Assembly: GCA_022769545.1 (NCBI GenBank) | Contig: JALEJS010000030.1 | Coordinates: 1-54,032, forward strand | Length of the DNA stretch: 54,032 bases | Origin: Blautia sp. | Lineage (GTDB): Bacteria; Bacillota; Clostridia; Lachnospirales; Lachnospiraceae | Direction of reading: 5' to 3' | Shown here: positions 34,252 to 42,882 of the stretch, piece by piece | How positions within the stretch are numbered: position 1 is the stretch's first letter | How the letters are laid out: every line of letters starts with the position of its first letter | Notes under the pieces: generated by a model | The model's database searches: none | The model's input: the letters and a program-made list of their open reading frames with translations, nothing else | Told to the model about the DNA's origin: nothing | Translations under genes and position numbers: made by a program

Positions 34252-35505
34252 TCACATGCAGGATGTTGTGTCCAATCGTATAATATCCACATCTTTGAAA
34301 AAATAGTTCAGAATATCCCGGTAGCTTTTCCCCTGTTCCGCCATATGATTTGCCGCATTCTGGCTCATCCCCACACCGTGTCCGTAACCGCTGCCCGAAA
34401 CGGTTACCGACACATTTCTGTCCACATCCAGCGTAAAATATGCACTGGGAAGAGTGTTTCCTCCTTTGACCTGCTCTCCGTTTTTCCTTGTAACAGTCAG
34501 TCCGCAGGGTGAAAGAAAACGACGTATTTCCAGTTCGTTTTCCAGTATATACCAGCTGTTTTCCGTCTGAATCCGAAGGCCGGTCACTGCATTGCTTATA
34601 CTCTTTCGGACTATTTCAATATTTTTCACTTTACAATCCGTTTCCCATTTCCCGGCAGCCTGTTTCTCCAGAAAATCCCACGGAATCTTCACCTCCCACC
34701 TGCTCCACGGCTCCTCCTTATCAAAGCTGCATTCCACACTTTTCAGAAACGATGCTGCCGGCACGGCGCCCCAGATCTCATCGGTGCTTGTAAATCCTGC
34801 CGATGTGGAAAAGTAATACGCCTCTATCAGTTCTCCGTTCTGACAAAGTACCTCCCCTTCCGTCTCCTTCACGGCTTCGGATGTTTCTGTCTGCGGAGAA
34901 ATATTATTATAGACCTGATCATTTACACTGTCATCCAGATCTGCTCCGTATTCTTCGAATCTGCTTTCCTCCATCTTTTTTCTGGCATAGGTTCGTGCAC
35001 AGACTGCCTGTGCCTTCAGTGCTTCTGTTTCGTAAGTTGCAGGCATCTCACTTGGCACCACTCGCTCCAGATATTCTTCCAGAGCAAGCTCATTGATCAA
35101 AAGAATCCCTTCTTCGCAGTCTCTGAGCAGAAGTTTTCCCGGGTATCGGGGACATCCCTGCTGACGCTTCAGGGACAGCACCTGTGTTTCACCGCTGCAG
35201 GGTTCCACCGTTACCAGTGACGCCTTCATTTGTCCGTGAACATACATTTCCACTTTTCCGTCAAAGGAAAGAGTTACTTCCTGATGATAGTATCTTTCAT
35301 AAGAGCTGTCCATCAGAAGTACCCGGATCTTTTCTTCGTTTCCTCCTGCCCCCGCTTTGTTTTCTTCTTCCTTTTGCGCCTCGGATGTCTCTTTTTTCCG
35401 TGTATCTGCCTTTTTCAGAATCACCGCCTGGTTCAGAAGAACCGCCCACATCAGCAGCACCAGAAGAAAATAATATCTTTCCAAAAAAAATCTGATTTTT
35501 CTCAT
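34252..35505 (-). CDS. SpoIID/LytB domain protein
   Basis: A membrane-anchored protein with a SpoIID/LytB domain, the lytic transglycosylase fold used in spore engulfment and wall remodelling. The 417 residues show an N-terminal helix (about 11-30), a charged linker, then LALEEYLERVVPSEMPATYETEALKAQAVCAR with the presumed catalytic Glu, YYFSTSAGFTSTDEIWG, and the C-terminal GSGYGHGVGMSQNAA. It lacks the SpoIID-specific context, so the generic name is safer. The ATG at 35505 has no good ribosome site and lies inside a perfect inverted repeat; a start a few codons later, for example the TTG at codon 8, is possible. Confidence 0.88.
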   Translation of the reverse strand: MRKIRFFLERYYFLLVLLMWAVLLNQAVILKKADTRKKETSEAQKEEENKAGAGGNEEKIRVLLMDSSYERYYHQEVTLSFDGKVEMYVHGQMKASLVTVEPCSGETQVLSLKRQQGCPRYPGKLLLRDCEEGILLINELALEEYLERVVPSEMPATYETEALKAQAVCARTYARKKMEESRFEEYGADLDDSVNDQVYNNISPQTETSEAVKETEGEVLCQNGELIEAYYFSTSAGFTSTDEIWGAVPAASFLKSVECSFDKEEPWSRWEVKIPWDFLEKQAAGKWETDCKVKNIEIVRKSISNAVTGLRIQTENSWYILENELEIRRFLSPCGLTVTRKNGEQVKGGNTLPSAYFTLDVDRNVSVTVSGSGYGHGVGMSQNAANHMAEQGKSYRDILNYFFKDVDIIRLDTTSCM

Positions 35506-35533
35506 ATAACACTATATGAGAAAAATCAGATTT
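35483..35533 (-). terminator. 21-bp perfect hairpin with U8 tail overlapping the SpoIID-like start
   Basis: Arms 35488-35508 and 35513-35533 are perfectly complementary over 21 bases with a 4-base loop, followed on the minus strand by a run of eight T (35483-35490, three of them in the stem). This is an excellent terminator for galM, 28 bases after its stop, yet its 3' arm and U-tract contain the first codons of the next gene. Confidence 0.8.
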
Positions 35534-35560
35534 CATTCCGCCGCAAATCCCGGCGGTCAT

Positions 35561-36619
35561 TTATTTCACATAGAACCGATAACCTGTCACAGAGCTGTAA
35601 CTCTCTCCTGCCTCCACAATCGGCGAATGGAAATCTTCTTCATTAACCGCATTAGGCTCTACCTGTGTCTCCAGGCAGAATCCGTCACGTTTCCGGTAAA
35701 CATGTCCGTTCTTGCCTTTTTCCTCCACAATAAAATTGCCTGCATAAAACTGTACACATGGGCAGTCCGATGAAACATCCATTGCAATTCCGGTTGCTTC
35801 ACAGTATGCAGATGCAATTTTTCTGCAGTTTCCTCTTGCATAATGATCCGTGACATAATTATGATCATAGCCTCCGGTATATTTCAGCTGTGCAAAATCC
35901 GCCTCAATATCCTGTCCAATCGGTTTGGGCTGCGTAAAATCCATCGGTGTTCCGGCCACCGGTGCATACTCTCCGGTCGGAATCGATTTGCTGTCAATCA
36001 CCGGCGTATAAGTCTGCGCACAGATTTTCAGCGTCTGATCGAGAATGGAACCACTGCCTTCTCCTGCCAGATTGAAATACGAATGGTTTGTATAATTCGC
36101 TACGGTCGTTTCCTCTGCGATTCCTCTGTAAATAATCTTCAGCTCATTTTCTTCTGTCATTTCATATTTTACAGAAATCCGGAATTCACCCGGAAAACCA
36201 TTTTCCCCGTCAGGACTGATTCTGTAAAAGGTTACGCTGTTATCGTCCCCATCCTGTTCTTCCACCTGCCAGATTTTTTTCTCCATTCCGTCCGGACCGC
36301 TGTGAAGATTATTTTCGTTTTCATTCTGTGCCAGAACAACCTTCCGGTCATCAATCATAAATGTGCCATTGGCAATACGGTTCCCGCTGCGGCCTATGGT
36401 TGCACCAAAGAAGCAGCCGTTCACTTCATACTGCTTCACATCATCATAGCCAAGTACAACATCCGTCAATGTACCTTCCCGATCCGGGACAACCACCTTG
36501 ACAAGAATGGCTCCATACTCTGTCACTTCCGCATATGCACCGGAACGATTCTCCAGATGATAGATATGAACCGTTTCTCCCGTGGAAAGATCTCCGAAAT
36601 CTCGAATTGAAATACTCAT
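35561..36619 (-). CDS. galM: aldose 1-epimerase (galactose mutarotase)
   Basis: Interconverts alpha and beta anomers of aldoses such as galactose and glucose. 352 residues, the usual length. Motifs: GAILVKVVVPDREG near 33, GATIGRSGNRIANG near 73, NNLHSGPDGMEKKIW near 103, NYTNHSYFNLAG near 175 with the catalytic His, and VQFYAGNF with the catalytic Glu region near the C-terminus. AGGAGG precedes the ATG at 36619. An open frame continues 34 codons upstream but runs through the structured 6S-like RNA and is not coding. Transcripts of that RNA may read into galM. Confidence 0.94.
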   Translation of the reverse strand: MSISIRDFGDLSTGETVHIYHLENRSGAYAEVTEYGAILVKVVVPDREGTLTDVVLGYDDVKQYEVNGCFFGATIGRSGNRIANGTFMIDDRKVVLAQNENENNLHSGPDGMEKKIWQVEEQDGDDNSVTFYRISPDGENGFPGEFRISVKYEMTEENELKIIYRGIAEETTVANYTNHSYFNLAGEGSGSILDQTLKICAQTYTPVIDSKSIPTGEYAPVAGTPMDFTQPKPIGQDIEADFAQLKYTGGYDHNYVTDHYARGNCRKIASAYCEATGIAMDVSSDCPCVQFYAGNFIVEEKGKNGHVYRKRDGFCLETQVEPNAVNEEDFHSPIVEAGESYSSVTGYRFYVK

Positions 36620-36629
36620 TTTTTCCTCC

Positions 36630-36838
36630 AGACTAAAATAATCCCGGAATGCCGTTCCCTCAATTTTGACGCCTAGCAATTCTGCTAGGTGGGTATCCTC
36701 AACAGATGTTCTGCCTACCACGACGAGAGGTCTGACATCCGACCTGCGATATTGGATTCCCTGAATGTCTTTGTAGGTTCAAAATAAAGAGGGGCATCGC
36801 ACATTCCAGGATATTTACATAGCATTTATGAACTTTCT
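36630..36838 (-). ncRNA. ssrS: 6S-like regulatory RNA
   Basis: A structured non-coding transcript of about 200 bases directly upstream of galM. The 5' end (TATCCTGGAATG) and 3' end (CATTCCGGGATTAT) pair over about 15 bp to close a long rod. Inside are GAACCTACA and a terminal part with CCTAGCA-GAAT-TGCTAGG. A long closing stem, a central open region and its own strong promoter are the layout of 6S RNA, which binds sigma-A RNA polymerase. Identification is by shape and remembered clostridial sequences, not by a covariance search. Confidence 0.6.
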
Positions 36839-36844
36839 ACGGAT

Positions 36845-36873
36845 ATTATACTCTAGTATATATCAGATTTCAA
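36845..36873 (-). promoter_or_regulatory. promoter of the 6S-like RNA and galM
   Basis: On the minus strand TTGAAA (36868-36873), exactly 17 bases, then a perfect TATAAT (36845-36850). The predicted start near 36838 fits the 5' end of the folded RNA. Confidence 0.75.
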
Positions 36874-36915
36874 TAAAAAATGCGTATGTAAAACAAATTT
36901 TATGGTTTTAATACA

Positions 36916-36946
36916 CAAAAACGGCACTGCCATGAGACAGTGCCGT
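36916..36946 (-). terminator. terminator of pckA
   Basis: A perfect 9-bp stem ACGGCACTG / CAGTGCCGT (36921-36929, 36938-36946) followed on the minus strand by TTTTTGTG, 15 bases after the pckA stop. Confidence 0.85.
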
Positions 36947-36961
36947 AAAAATCAATTTTTC

Positions 36962-38665
36962 TTACAGTTCGTTTACAACTTTCTTCAGAGCAGCAAGTGC
37001 TTCATCCGGAAGTTTGTCATATCCTTCTTTATCAACTGCAAATTTCTCAACTGCATCTACACGGTTCTGCATAGCTGCTTTCAGTGCGGCTTTGTATTCC
37101 GGATCGTTCATATCCGGTGTGAAATCGCCGGTCTTTCCAATCCAGTCTGTCATAATTTCGATATCCTCGAAGTTACCCCACTGCTCGAATTTTGCCTTTC
37201 CTTCTACGATTGTTTCCAGAATTCCCAGTGTATCTTCTTTCTGGCACTTCTTGCCCATGAAATCACCGGTGTTAACAATGTAGCAGTCAACGTTCTTTTC
37301 TTCTACCAGTTTTTTGAATTTTTCATAATCGTTAACCAGCGGATAGGTTCTGAACGGATTTGCATATGGAACGATACGAAGTGCATTCATATCGGTACCT
37401 GCTTTTACACGCTCTGCGGTAGATGTCTTTGTTGCAAGAGTAGCACCCATAACAGATGCAAGTGCAGCACCTTTCAGTTTTACTACCGGCGGGATGGTCG
37501 GGTCTTTCATGATCCAGAAGATTGCGTTAACCGGAGCATCGATCTTGTCCACACGGTTCGGGCTCCAGAGTTTGGACTTGATGGCACGTCCGTTACCGTT
37601 ACGGATATCCTCTGTAACGATCTGGATCTTTCCGTCTTCATCCATCGTAGCACCTACGTTCTGAACGGTCAGCAGATACTTGTTGTCCGGGCATCCGGTC
37701 GGATAGTCTGCTGTCTTGTCGAAGTAGGTCGGCTCAAGAGCGATAGAAGCACAGGTATCTGTATTGATGATGAATGCGTCATCATGGAGAACCTTGATCT
37801 CATATTTTCCGTCATGTTTTGCGTGTGTCAGAGTGGATTTACCGGATCCTGACAGACCATATACGGATGCAACGTATTTTCTTCCATCCGGAAGCAGGTA
37901 TTCTTTCTGTCCGCCGTGGCAGGATGCATATCCGTTACGGTTTGCAATTGCCCAAGCCATTGTCAGAGTACCTTTCTTGTGCTCACCAAAGTATCTCATA
38001 CCAAGGATACATGCACAGTTTTCGTTTGTATCGAAGTAGCAAAGAGTAAGCGGATCGCTCAGGCAGCTGTAATCAACATCCGGGCGTTCCTGCGGTACCC
38101 ACTGCGGATCGGAGAAGATATAGATATCCGGCTCGTTTCCGTTTCCAACCGGCTGAGATTTCTTATACATCTTAACATATTCGTCAGACATATACTGGAA
38201 GTTCAGCATCCAGTTGTAAAGAAGATTTTCCTCTCCTTCCGGAAGAAGAAGGTGTGCTTTTACCATAAATTCCGGATCCAGACCTACGAAGCATTCTGCA
38301 TGATACATGGTTTTCCATCTTGCCTCATAGACAGCATCCATAGCTACTTTGTCAAGCTTGGCAGCGTCAACGCCCGGCTCGCCTTTGATACGACGTGCAA
38401 CTGCGTAACGTCCTGTTACGGCACCATCGTTAAAAAGAAGCACTTTTGCATCTTTCTCAAGACCGAATTCTTCTCCTCTATATACCGGCATATCAGTAAC
38501 AATTGTTCCTGGAGAGTTTTTAGCCAGATCATAAGCCTCTTTCAGAGTGTTTACTTTCACTACATTGTTTCCATAAAATGCAGTTTCGATGATGGTACGT
38601 GTTTTGGAAAAACCAACTTTGCCAGCACCGATCTCATTCAGCGGATAATACGCTTTTGTTGCCAT
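36962..38665 (-). CDS. pckA: phosphoenolpyruvate carboxykinase (ATP)
   Basis: Converts oxaloacetate and ATP to PEP, CO2 and ADP, or runs in reverse to fix CO2 during fermentation. The 567 residues carry the ATP-type signature: the P-loop GLSGSGKST near 265, HDDAFIINTDT near 285 for the kinase-2 metal site, the R/P-rich NPFRTYPLVNDY, and YCIVNTG-like text (DCYIVNTGDFMG) near 455. It is longer than the Escherichia coli enzyme (540) by a C-terminal helical tail. AGGAGG precedes the ATG at 38665. It is a single-gene unit with its own promoter and terminator; in an acetogen it would connect C3 and C4 pools. Confidence 0.93.
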   Translation of the reverse strand: MATKAYYPLNEIGAGKVGFSKTRTIIETAFYGNNVVKVNTLKEAYDLAKNSPGTIVTDMPVYRGEEFGLEKDAKVLLFNDGAVTGRYAVARRIKGEPGVDAAKLDKVAMDAVYEARWKTMYHAECFVGLDPEFMVKAHLLLPEGEENLLYNWMLNFQYMSDEYVKMYKKSQPVGNGNEPDIYIFSDPQWVPQERPDVDYSCLSDPLTLCYFDTNENCACILGMRYFGEHKKGTLTMAWAIANRNGYASCHGGQKEYLLPDGRKYVASVYGLSGSGKSTLTHAKHDGKYEIKVLHDDAFIINTDTCASIALEPTYFDKTADYPTGCPDNKYLLTVQNVGATMDEDGKIQIVTEDIRNGNGRAIKSKLWSPNRVDKIDAPVNAIFWIMKDPTIPPVVKLKGAALASVMGATLATKTSTAERVKAGTDMNALRIVPYANPFRTYPLVNDYEKFKKLVEEKNVDCYIVNTGDFMGKKCQKEDTLGILETIVEGKAKFEQWGNFEDIEIMTDWIGKTGDFTPDMNDPEYKAALKAAMQNRVDAVEKFAVDKEGYDKLPDEALAALKKVVNEL

Positions 38666-38703
38666 ACAGATTTTCCTCCTTTAAATTTTCAAAAATCATT
38701 TGT

Positions 38704-38732
38704 ATTATCGCATTTTCCCAAAAAAATGTCAA
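38704..38732 (-). promoter_or_regulatory. promoter of pckA
   Basis: On the minus strand a perfect TTGACA (38727-38732), 17 bases, then GATAAT (38704-38709), about 40 bases upstream of the pckA start. Confidence 0.75.
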
Positions 38733-38810
38733 TACTTTAACAAGTAAATTGTATTCTTTTCTGTACAAAGCTGACTGTACACTTCATTCACAGCAGTGTA
38801 CAATGTTTTT

Positions 38811-40232
38811 TCAGATAATCCCGTTCAGCCTCTGATACAGATCTTTCGCATAGCTGTCGGTCATGCCGCTGATAAAATCCGTTGCCAGCAGCAGCCGAAG
38901 ATACAGCTTCTCTTCTTCCGTCCTGCATTTCCGTGCATACAGATGATATGTCTGCCGGTAGTTTTCCGAGATCAGACGCACCAGCTTTTTTTCCATCATA
39001 TTCAGTTCCAGATCGGTATCGTAATACAACACCGCCGGTACGAAACGATCCAGAAGAAATTCCAGGATATTTCCTGCCGCAACCTCCATCTGCAGAATCT
39101 GCGCAGACATAAACGCATGGCGGTATGCGATATCTCCCAGCGCCTTACGCACCCACTCTCCGTAGGTATGGTGAAAAATATCATACGGATAGGTCCCATC
39201 CATAATCTGGCTGTAGTTTGATGTAAAACCATATGTCGCACAGAAAATCAGAGCACTCTGAATGCGGACCAGAAAATTCTGTACCGCATACAGCTGCGGA
39301 TTTTCCACTTTTCTGGCAAGCGCGTTATCAAACTGATGGTCCAGCATACCCACCGGATCCAGCTTCGTGGTATCCGCCTTAGCAAGGCGCTGTGCATCCA
39401 CCAGTTCCTCCCGAAGCTTCTCGTAGGAAATGAAGCCCTTCTTAAAAGCATCTTCAATATCCGCCGTACAGTAGGCAATGTCATCCGCCGCCTCAAGAAT
39501 GTATGTCAGTGGATGCCTTTTTCCCTGTGTTCCGGTCTCCTGCGAGATCTTATCATACAGATCCTGCTCCGCATAGAAATAGCCCATCTTTTTATCTTTG
39601 ATGTTCCCGCTTTTTGTCTGAATATTCAGTGACGAGACCGGATATTTGATAATCGTATTCAAAAGAGCGTACGTCAGATTCATTCCATTCTCGTTTACGA
39701 GAAAATGAAGCTTACACACCTGCCGCAAAGCCTGTGCATTTCCCTCAAAATGGTAGAAATCCTGCAGCATCTGATCGCTGAGCAGCTCGGTAACCGGACG
39801 TCCTTTAAATTTCAGAGTACGCATCTTCCGGCCGAACCAGTCCCGGATCGCCTCTTCTCCGAAATGCCCGAACGGCGGGTTTCCAATGTCATGAATCAGT
39901 CCGGCACACTGCAGAATATCACAGATATCGGACTTGGTCTGCACTGTAAATTCCGGATCTTTTTTGTTTTCAATTAAATACTGGGCAATATTCTGTCCCA
40001 GAGATTTCGCAAAGGAAGAGACCTCCAGGGAATGTGTCAGCCTAGTCCGGATAAAATCACTTTTATCCAGTGCAAACACCTGTGTCTTATCCTGCAGTCT
40101 TCGAAAAGAAGAACTACCAATAATTCTATGGTAGTCCTTCTCAAATTCACTTCTCAGATCTCCGGAACGGCCGCCTGAATTTTTTGTATAAACCCCCACT
40201 CTTTTCGGGGAGAGCAGCTTATTCCATTCCAT
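38811..40232 (-). CDS. dgt: deoxyguanosinetriphosphate triphosphohydrolase-like protein
   Basis: HD-domain dNTP triphosphohydrolase, which splits dNTPs to nucleoside and triphosphate. The 473 residues have RRLQDKTQVFAL near 40, RTRLTHSLEVSSFAKSLG near 60 with the first metal His, CAGLIHDIGNPPFGHFGE near 110 with the HD pair, and EAADDIAYCTADIEDAFKKG near 240 with the last Asp. The length matches the long Dgt form. AAAGGAT precedes the ATG at 40232. It lies 15 bases after thrC and is likely in the same transcript, without an obvious functional link. Confidence 0.92.
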   Translation of the reverse strand: MEWNKLLSPKRVGVYTKNSGGRSGDLRSEFEKDYHRIIGSSSFRRLQDKTQVFALDKSDFIRTRLTHSLEVSSFAKSLGQNIAQYLIENKKDPEFTVQTKSDICDILQCAGLIHDIGNPPFGHFGEEAIRDWFGRKMRTLKFKGRPVTELLSDQMLQDFYHFEGNAQALRQVCKLHFLVNENGMNLTYALLNTIIKYPVSSLNIQTKSGNIKDKKMGYFYAEQDLYDKISQETGTQGKRHPLTYILEAADDIAYCTADIEDAFKKGFISYEKLREELVDAQRLAKADTTKLDPVGMLDHQFDNALARKVENPQLYAVQNFLVRIQSALIFCATYGFTSNYSQIMDGTYPYDIFHHTYGEWVRKALGDIAYRHAFMSAQILQMEVAAGNILEFLLDRFVPAVLYYDTDLELNMMEKKLVRLISENYRQTYHLYARKCRTEEEKLYLRLLLATDFISGMTDSYAKDLYQRLNGII

Positions 40233-40247
40233 AATCTATCCTTTATC

Positions 40248-41738
40248 TTACCGGATTCCCAGAATCTCTTTTACGGCAGCCGGCATATCCGGTGCATCTA
40301 CCACTCTGTCATGAAGTACCGGAGCTGTACGGATCTCCTCGACCGCACGGGGAACTGCCACTTTGGATATCACACTTAACTGATCTGCGAGAGCAAAATC
40401 ATCCGCCCCTGCCGTGGAAACACCCAGCGCCTCCATGACGCTTCTGGTAAATTTGTACGGACTTGCTGTCGACGCGATAACTGCCGGCGTACCGTCCCCT
40501 GTATCGTTCACATATTTTTTGTAAGCGCCTGCTGCCACAGCCGTATGTGTATCGATCACATAGCTGCTGTTCTGATAAATCCGTGCAATGGTTTTTGCTG
40601 TCTCTTCCTCACTGCAGAAATATCCGCAGAAATCTTCCAGCTGTCCTTTCATTTCCTCTGTGATGGTATATTCCCCCTGCTCCGAAAGATTTTTCATCAG
40701 GAGGCTGCACTTTTGGGCGTCATTTCCTGCAATCCGGTAGATCAGACGTTCCAGATTACTGGAAATCAGAATGTCCATAGACGGCGAAGAAGTGAGCACA
40801 AATTCTCTTCTGCGGTCATAGGTACCCGTTCCGAAAAAGTCAAACAGCACTTTGTTTTCATTGGATGCACAGATCAGTTTATTCACCGGAAGCCCCATCT
40901 GTTTTGCATAAAATGCAGCAAGAATATTTCCGAAATTGCCGGTCGGGACAACGATATTGATCATTTCTCTGTCTTTGATTTTTCCTTCACGGAACAGTGT
41001 GGCATATGCATATACATAATAAACGATCTGCGGAACCAGACGCCCGATATTGATGGAATTCGCAGACGAGAACTGGAAACCGGCTTCATCCAGCTCCCGT
41101 GCAAGCTCACGGTCATTGAACATTTTCTTTACCGCAGTCTGTGCATCATCGAAATTTCCGGTGATTCCTACCACATAGGTATTCTGTCCTTTCTGTGTCA
41201 CCATCTGTTTCTCCTGAATGGGGCTGACACCGTTCTTCGGATAGAATACGATGATTCTTGTTCCCGGCACATCCGCAAACCCTGCCAGCGCTGCCTTTCC
41301 GGTATCTCCGGAGGTAGCTGTAAGAATTACGATCTCATTTTTGATCTGATTTTTCTTTGCCGCTGTCGTCATCAGATGAGGAAGTATGGAAAGTGCCATA
41401 TCTTTAAAAGCAATCGTGGCCCCGTGAAACAGTTCCAGAAAATATGCTCCGTCTGCCTCATGCAGCGGTGCAATCTGACTTGTGTCAAATTTTTCATCGT
41501 AAGCCCGTGAAATACACTCCTTAAGCTCTTCTTCCGTAAAATCTGTAAGGAAACGGCTCATCACCTCAAACGCAACTTCCTGATAGGACATGTCTGCCAG
41601 CTGCTCCATCGGAACATCCAAAGCCGGGATTTTCTCCGGGACAAACAGTCCGCCGTCCTCGGAAAGTCCTTTCAGTATGGCTTCCGATGCCGTTACCTTC
41701 TTTTCTTTCCCTCTGGTACTTTTGTATAATACCTGCAT
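40248..41738 (-). CDS. thrC: threonine synthase
   Basis: PLP enzyme that turns O-phosphohomoserine into threonine. The 496 residues carry the PLP lysine Lys112 in FHGATIAFKDMALSILP, then ILTATSGDTGKAALAGFAD near 145, IVVPTGNFGNILAAFYAKQ near 270, and IASTASPYKFTRSVMEALG near the C-terminus. I start it at the ATG at 41738, where GGAG lies 5 bases upstream and the conserved LYKSTRG begins; the 31 upstream codons in frame lack a ribosome site. It matches the longer thrC type of enterobacteria and yeast. Confidence 0.95.
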   Translation of the reverse strand: MQVLYKSTRGKEKKVTASEAILKGLSEDGGLFVPEKIPALDVPMEQLADMSYQEVAFEVMSRFLTDFTEEELKECISRAYDEKFDTSQIAPLHEADGAYFLELFHGATIAFKDMALSILPHLMTTAAKKNQIKNEIVILTATSGDTGKAALAGFADVPGTRIIVFYPKNGVSPIQEKQMVTQKGQNTYVVGITGNFDDAQTAVKKMFNDRELARELDEAGFQFSSANSINIGRLVPQIVYYVYAYATLFREGKIKDREMINIVVPTGNFGNILAAFYAKQMGLPVNKLICASNENKVLFDFFGTGTYDRRREFVLTSSPSMDILISSNLERLIYRIAGNDAQKCSLLMKNLSEQGEYTITEEMKGQLEDFCGYFCSEEETAKTIARIYQNSSYVIDTHTAVAAGAYKKYVNDTGDGTPAVIASTASPYKFTRSVMEALGVSTAGADDFALADQLSVISKVAVPRAVEEIRTAPVLHDRVVDAPDMPAAVKEILGIR

Positions 41739-41820
41739 GATCGCTCCTGCCTTTCTCTTATCTGTCTGAAAATTTAATTCATACTCTAGCACATTTTTGT
41801 TTTCCCGTCTACACAAAAGT

Positions 41821-42882
41821 CTATTGCACATTCAAATATACATCTTCTTTTGCATGAAAGCCACTGCCGATGATCACTTCATCCAGATTGTCCTTGGTCA
41901 CCGCCACCGGTTCAATCGCCAGATAGGGAATCTGATTTTTTCCGTCATCAAAGGACGCTGTAACCGGGATTTCAGATTCCGCCGAAGTGATATCCTCTCC
42001 CTTTGCCAGAGCGACAGACAGAATGGCTGCCGTCTTTGCAAGCTCGTCAACCGGCTTATACACCGTCATTTTCTGTGTTCCCTCTGCAATTCTCTGACAG
42101 GCGGAAAGCTCTGCATCCTGCGCAACCACCACTACTTTTCCGGCCATCCGATGCTCTGTCAGCGCACGGATTCCCTGTCCCGCAAGGTCATCGTTTCCAA
42201 AAATGATCCCGTCCACCGTCTCATATTTTTCCAGTCCTTCGTTCACCGCATCAAAAGCCAGTTCCGCCAGCCAGTTATCACAATACGCCGTATAATCCAC
42301 CTGAAGCTGAGAATTCTCCAGTTTTTTCCGGATTCCGTCATTCACCATGGTAATATTGTAATCATATTCCGACCCGTTGATAATGAAGATATGTTTTTTT
42401 CCGGACAGCGAATCCAGCATGGACTGTGCCATCAGCTCACCGACCATCTCATTGTCAAAGGATATGTAAAGATCTGTTCCGGCATTCCGGATCACCCGGT
42501 CATAGCAGACTACCTTGATGCCATTTTCCTTTGCCTTCTGAACCACGTCATACAGCGCTTCCCCGTCAATGGCTATAATGGCAATCACATCCATTTTCTT
42601 CTGGATAAAGTATTCAATCTGGGAAATCTGCTCCTGCACATCGCCGTTTGCCGTCTGAAAATTGACCTCGGCCCCCAGCTCCTGCGCAGTGGAAACAAAC
42701 ACATCCCTGTCCCGGATCCAGCGCTCAATCACAAACGAGTCAAAACTCAGGCCTATCTGTATCCTTCTTTCTTCCTGCGACGCATCTGATACTTCCTTCG
42801 TTTCCTTCGATCCGCACGAAGTAAGAAAAAGCACCAGAAGCATCATCGGAAGTACACTCCAAATCATCTGTCTCTTTTTCAT
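41821..42882 (-). CDS. sugar-binding lipoprotein of the sensor operon
   Basis: A 353-residue type I periplasmic-binding-fold protein resembling XylF/ChvE-type monosaccharide receptors. The signal peptide ends in a lipobox with Cys23 (LFLTSC), so it should be lipid-anchored outside the cell. Binding-fold landmarks are IGLSFDSFVIERWIRDRD near 44, VIAIIAIDGEALYDVV near 97, VVCYDRVIRN near 124 and IFGNDDLAGQGIRAL near 225. Its ATG overlaps the stop of the response regulator gene (ATGA), so it is co-translated with the two-component system rather than the transporter. It may feed sugar to the transporter or tune the sensor; which one is not decidable here. Confidence 0.85.
   Translation of the reverse strand: MKKRQMIWSVLPMMLLVLFLTSCGSKETKEVSDASQEERRIQIGLSFDSFVIERWIRDRDVFVSTAQELGAEVNFQTANGDVQEQISQIEYFIQKKMDVIAIIAIDGEALYDVVQKAKENGIKVVCYDRVIRNAGTDLYISFDNEMVGELMAQSMLDSLSGKKHIFIINGSEYDYNITMVNDGIRKKLENSQLQVDYTAYCDNWLAELAFDAVNEGLEKYETVDGIIFGNDDLAGQGIRALTEHRMAGKVVVVAQDAELSACQRIAEGTQKMTVYKPVDELAKTAAILSVALAKGEDITSAESEIPVTASFDDGKNQIPYLAIEPVAVTKDNLDEVIIGSGFHAKEDVYLNVQ

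Noticed and set aside
36620..36721. N-terminal extension of GalM
   Set aside because: It would cover the 3' half of the structured RNA; the ATG at 36619 has AGGAGG and matches family N-termini.
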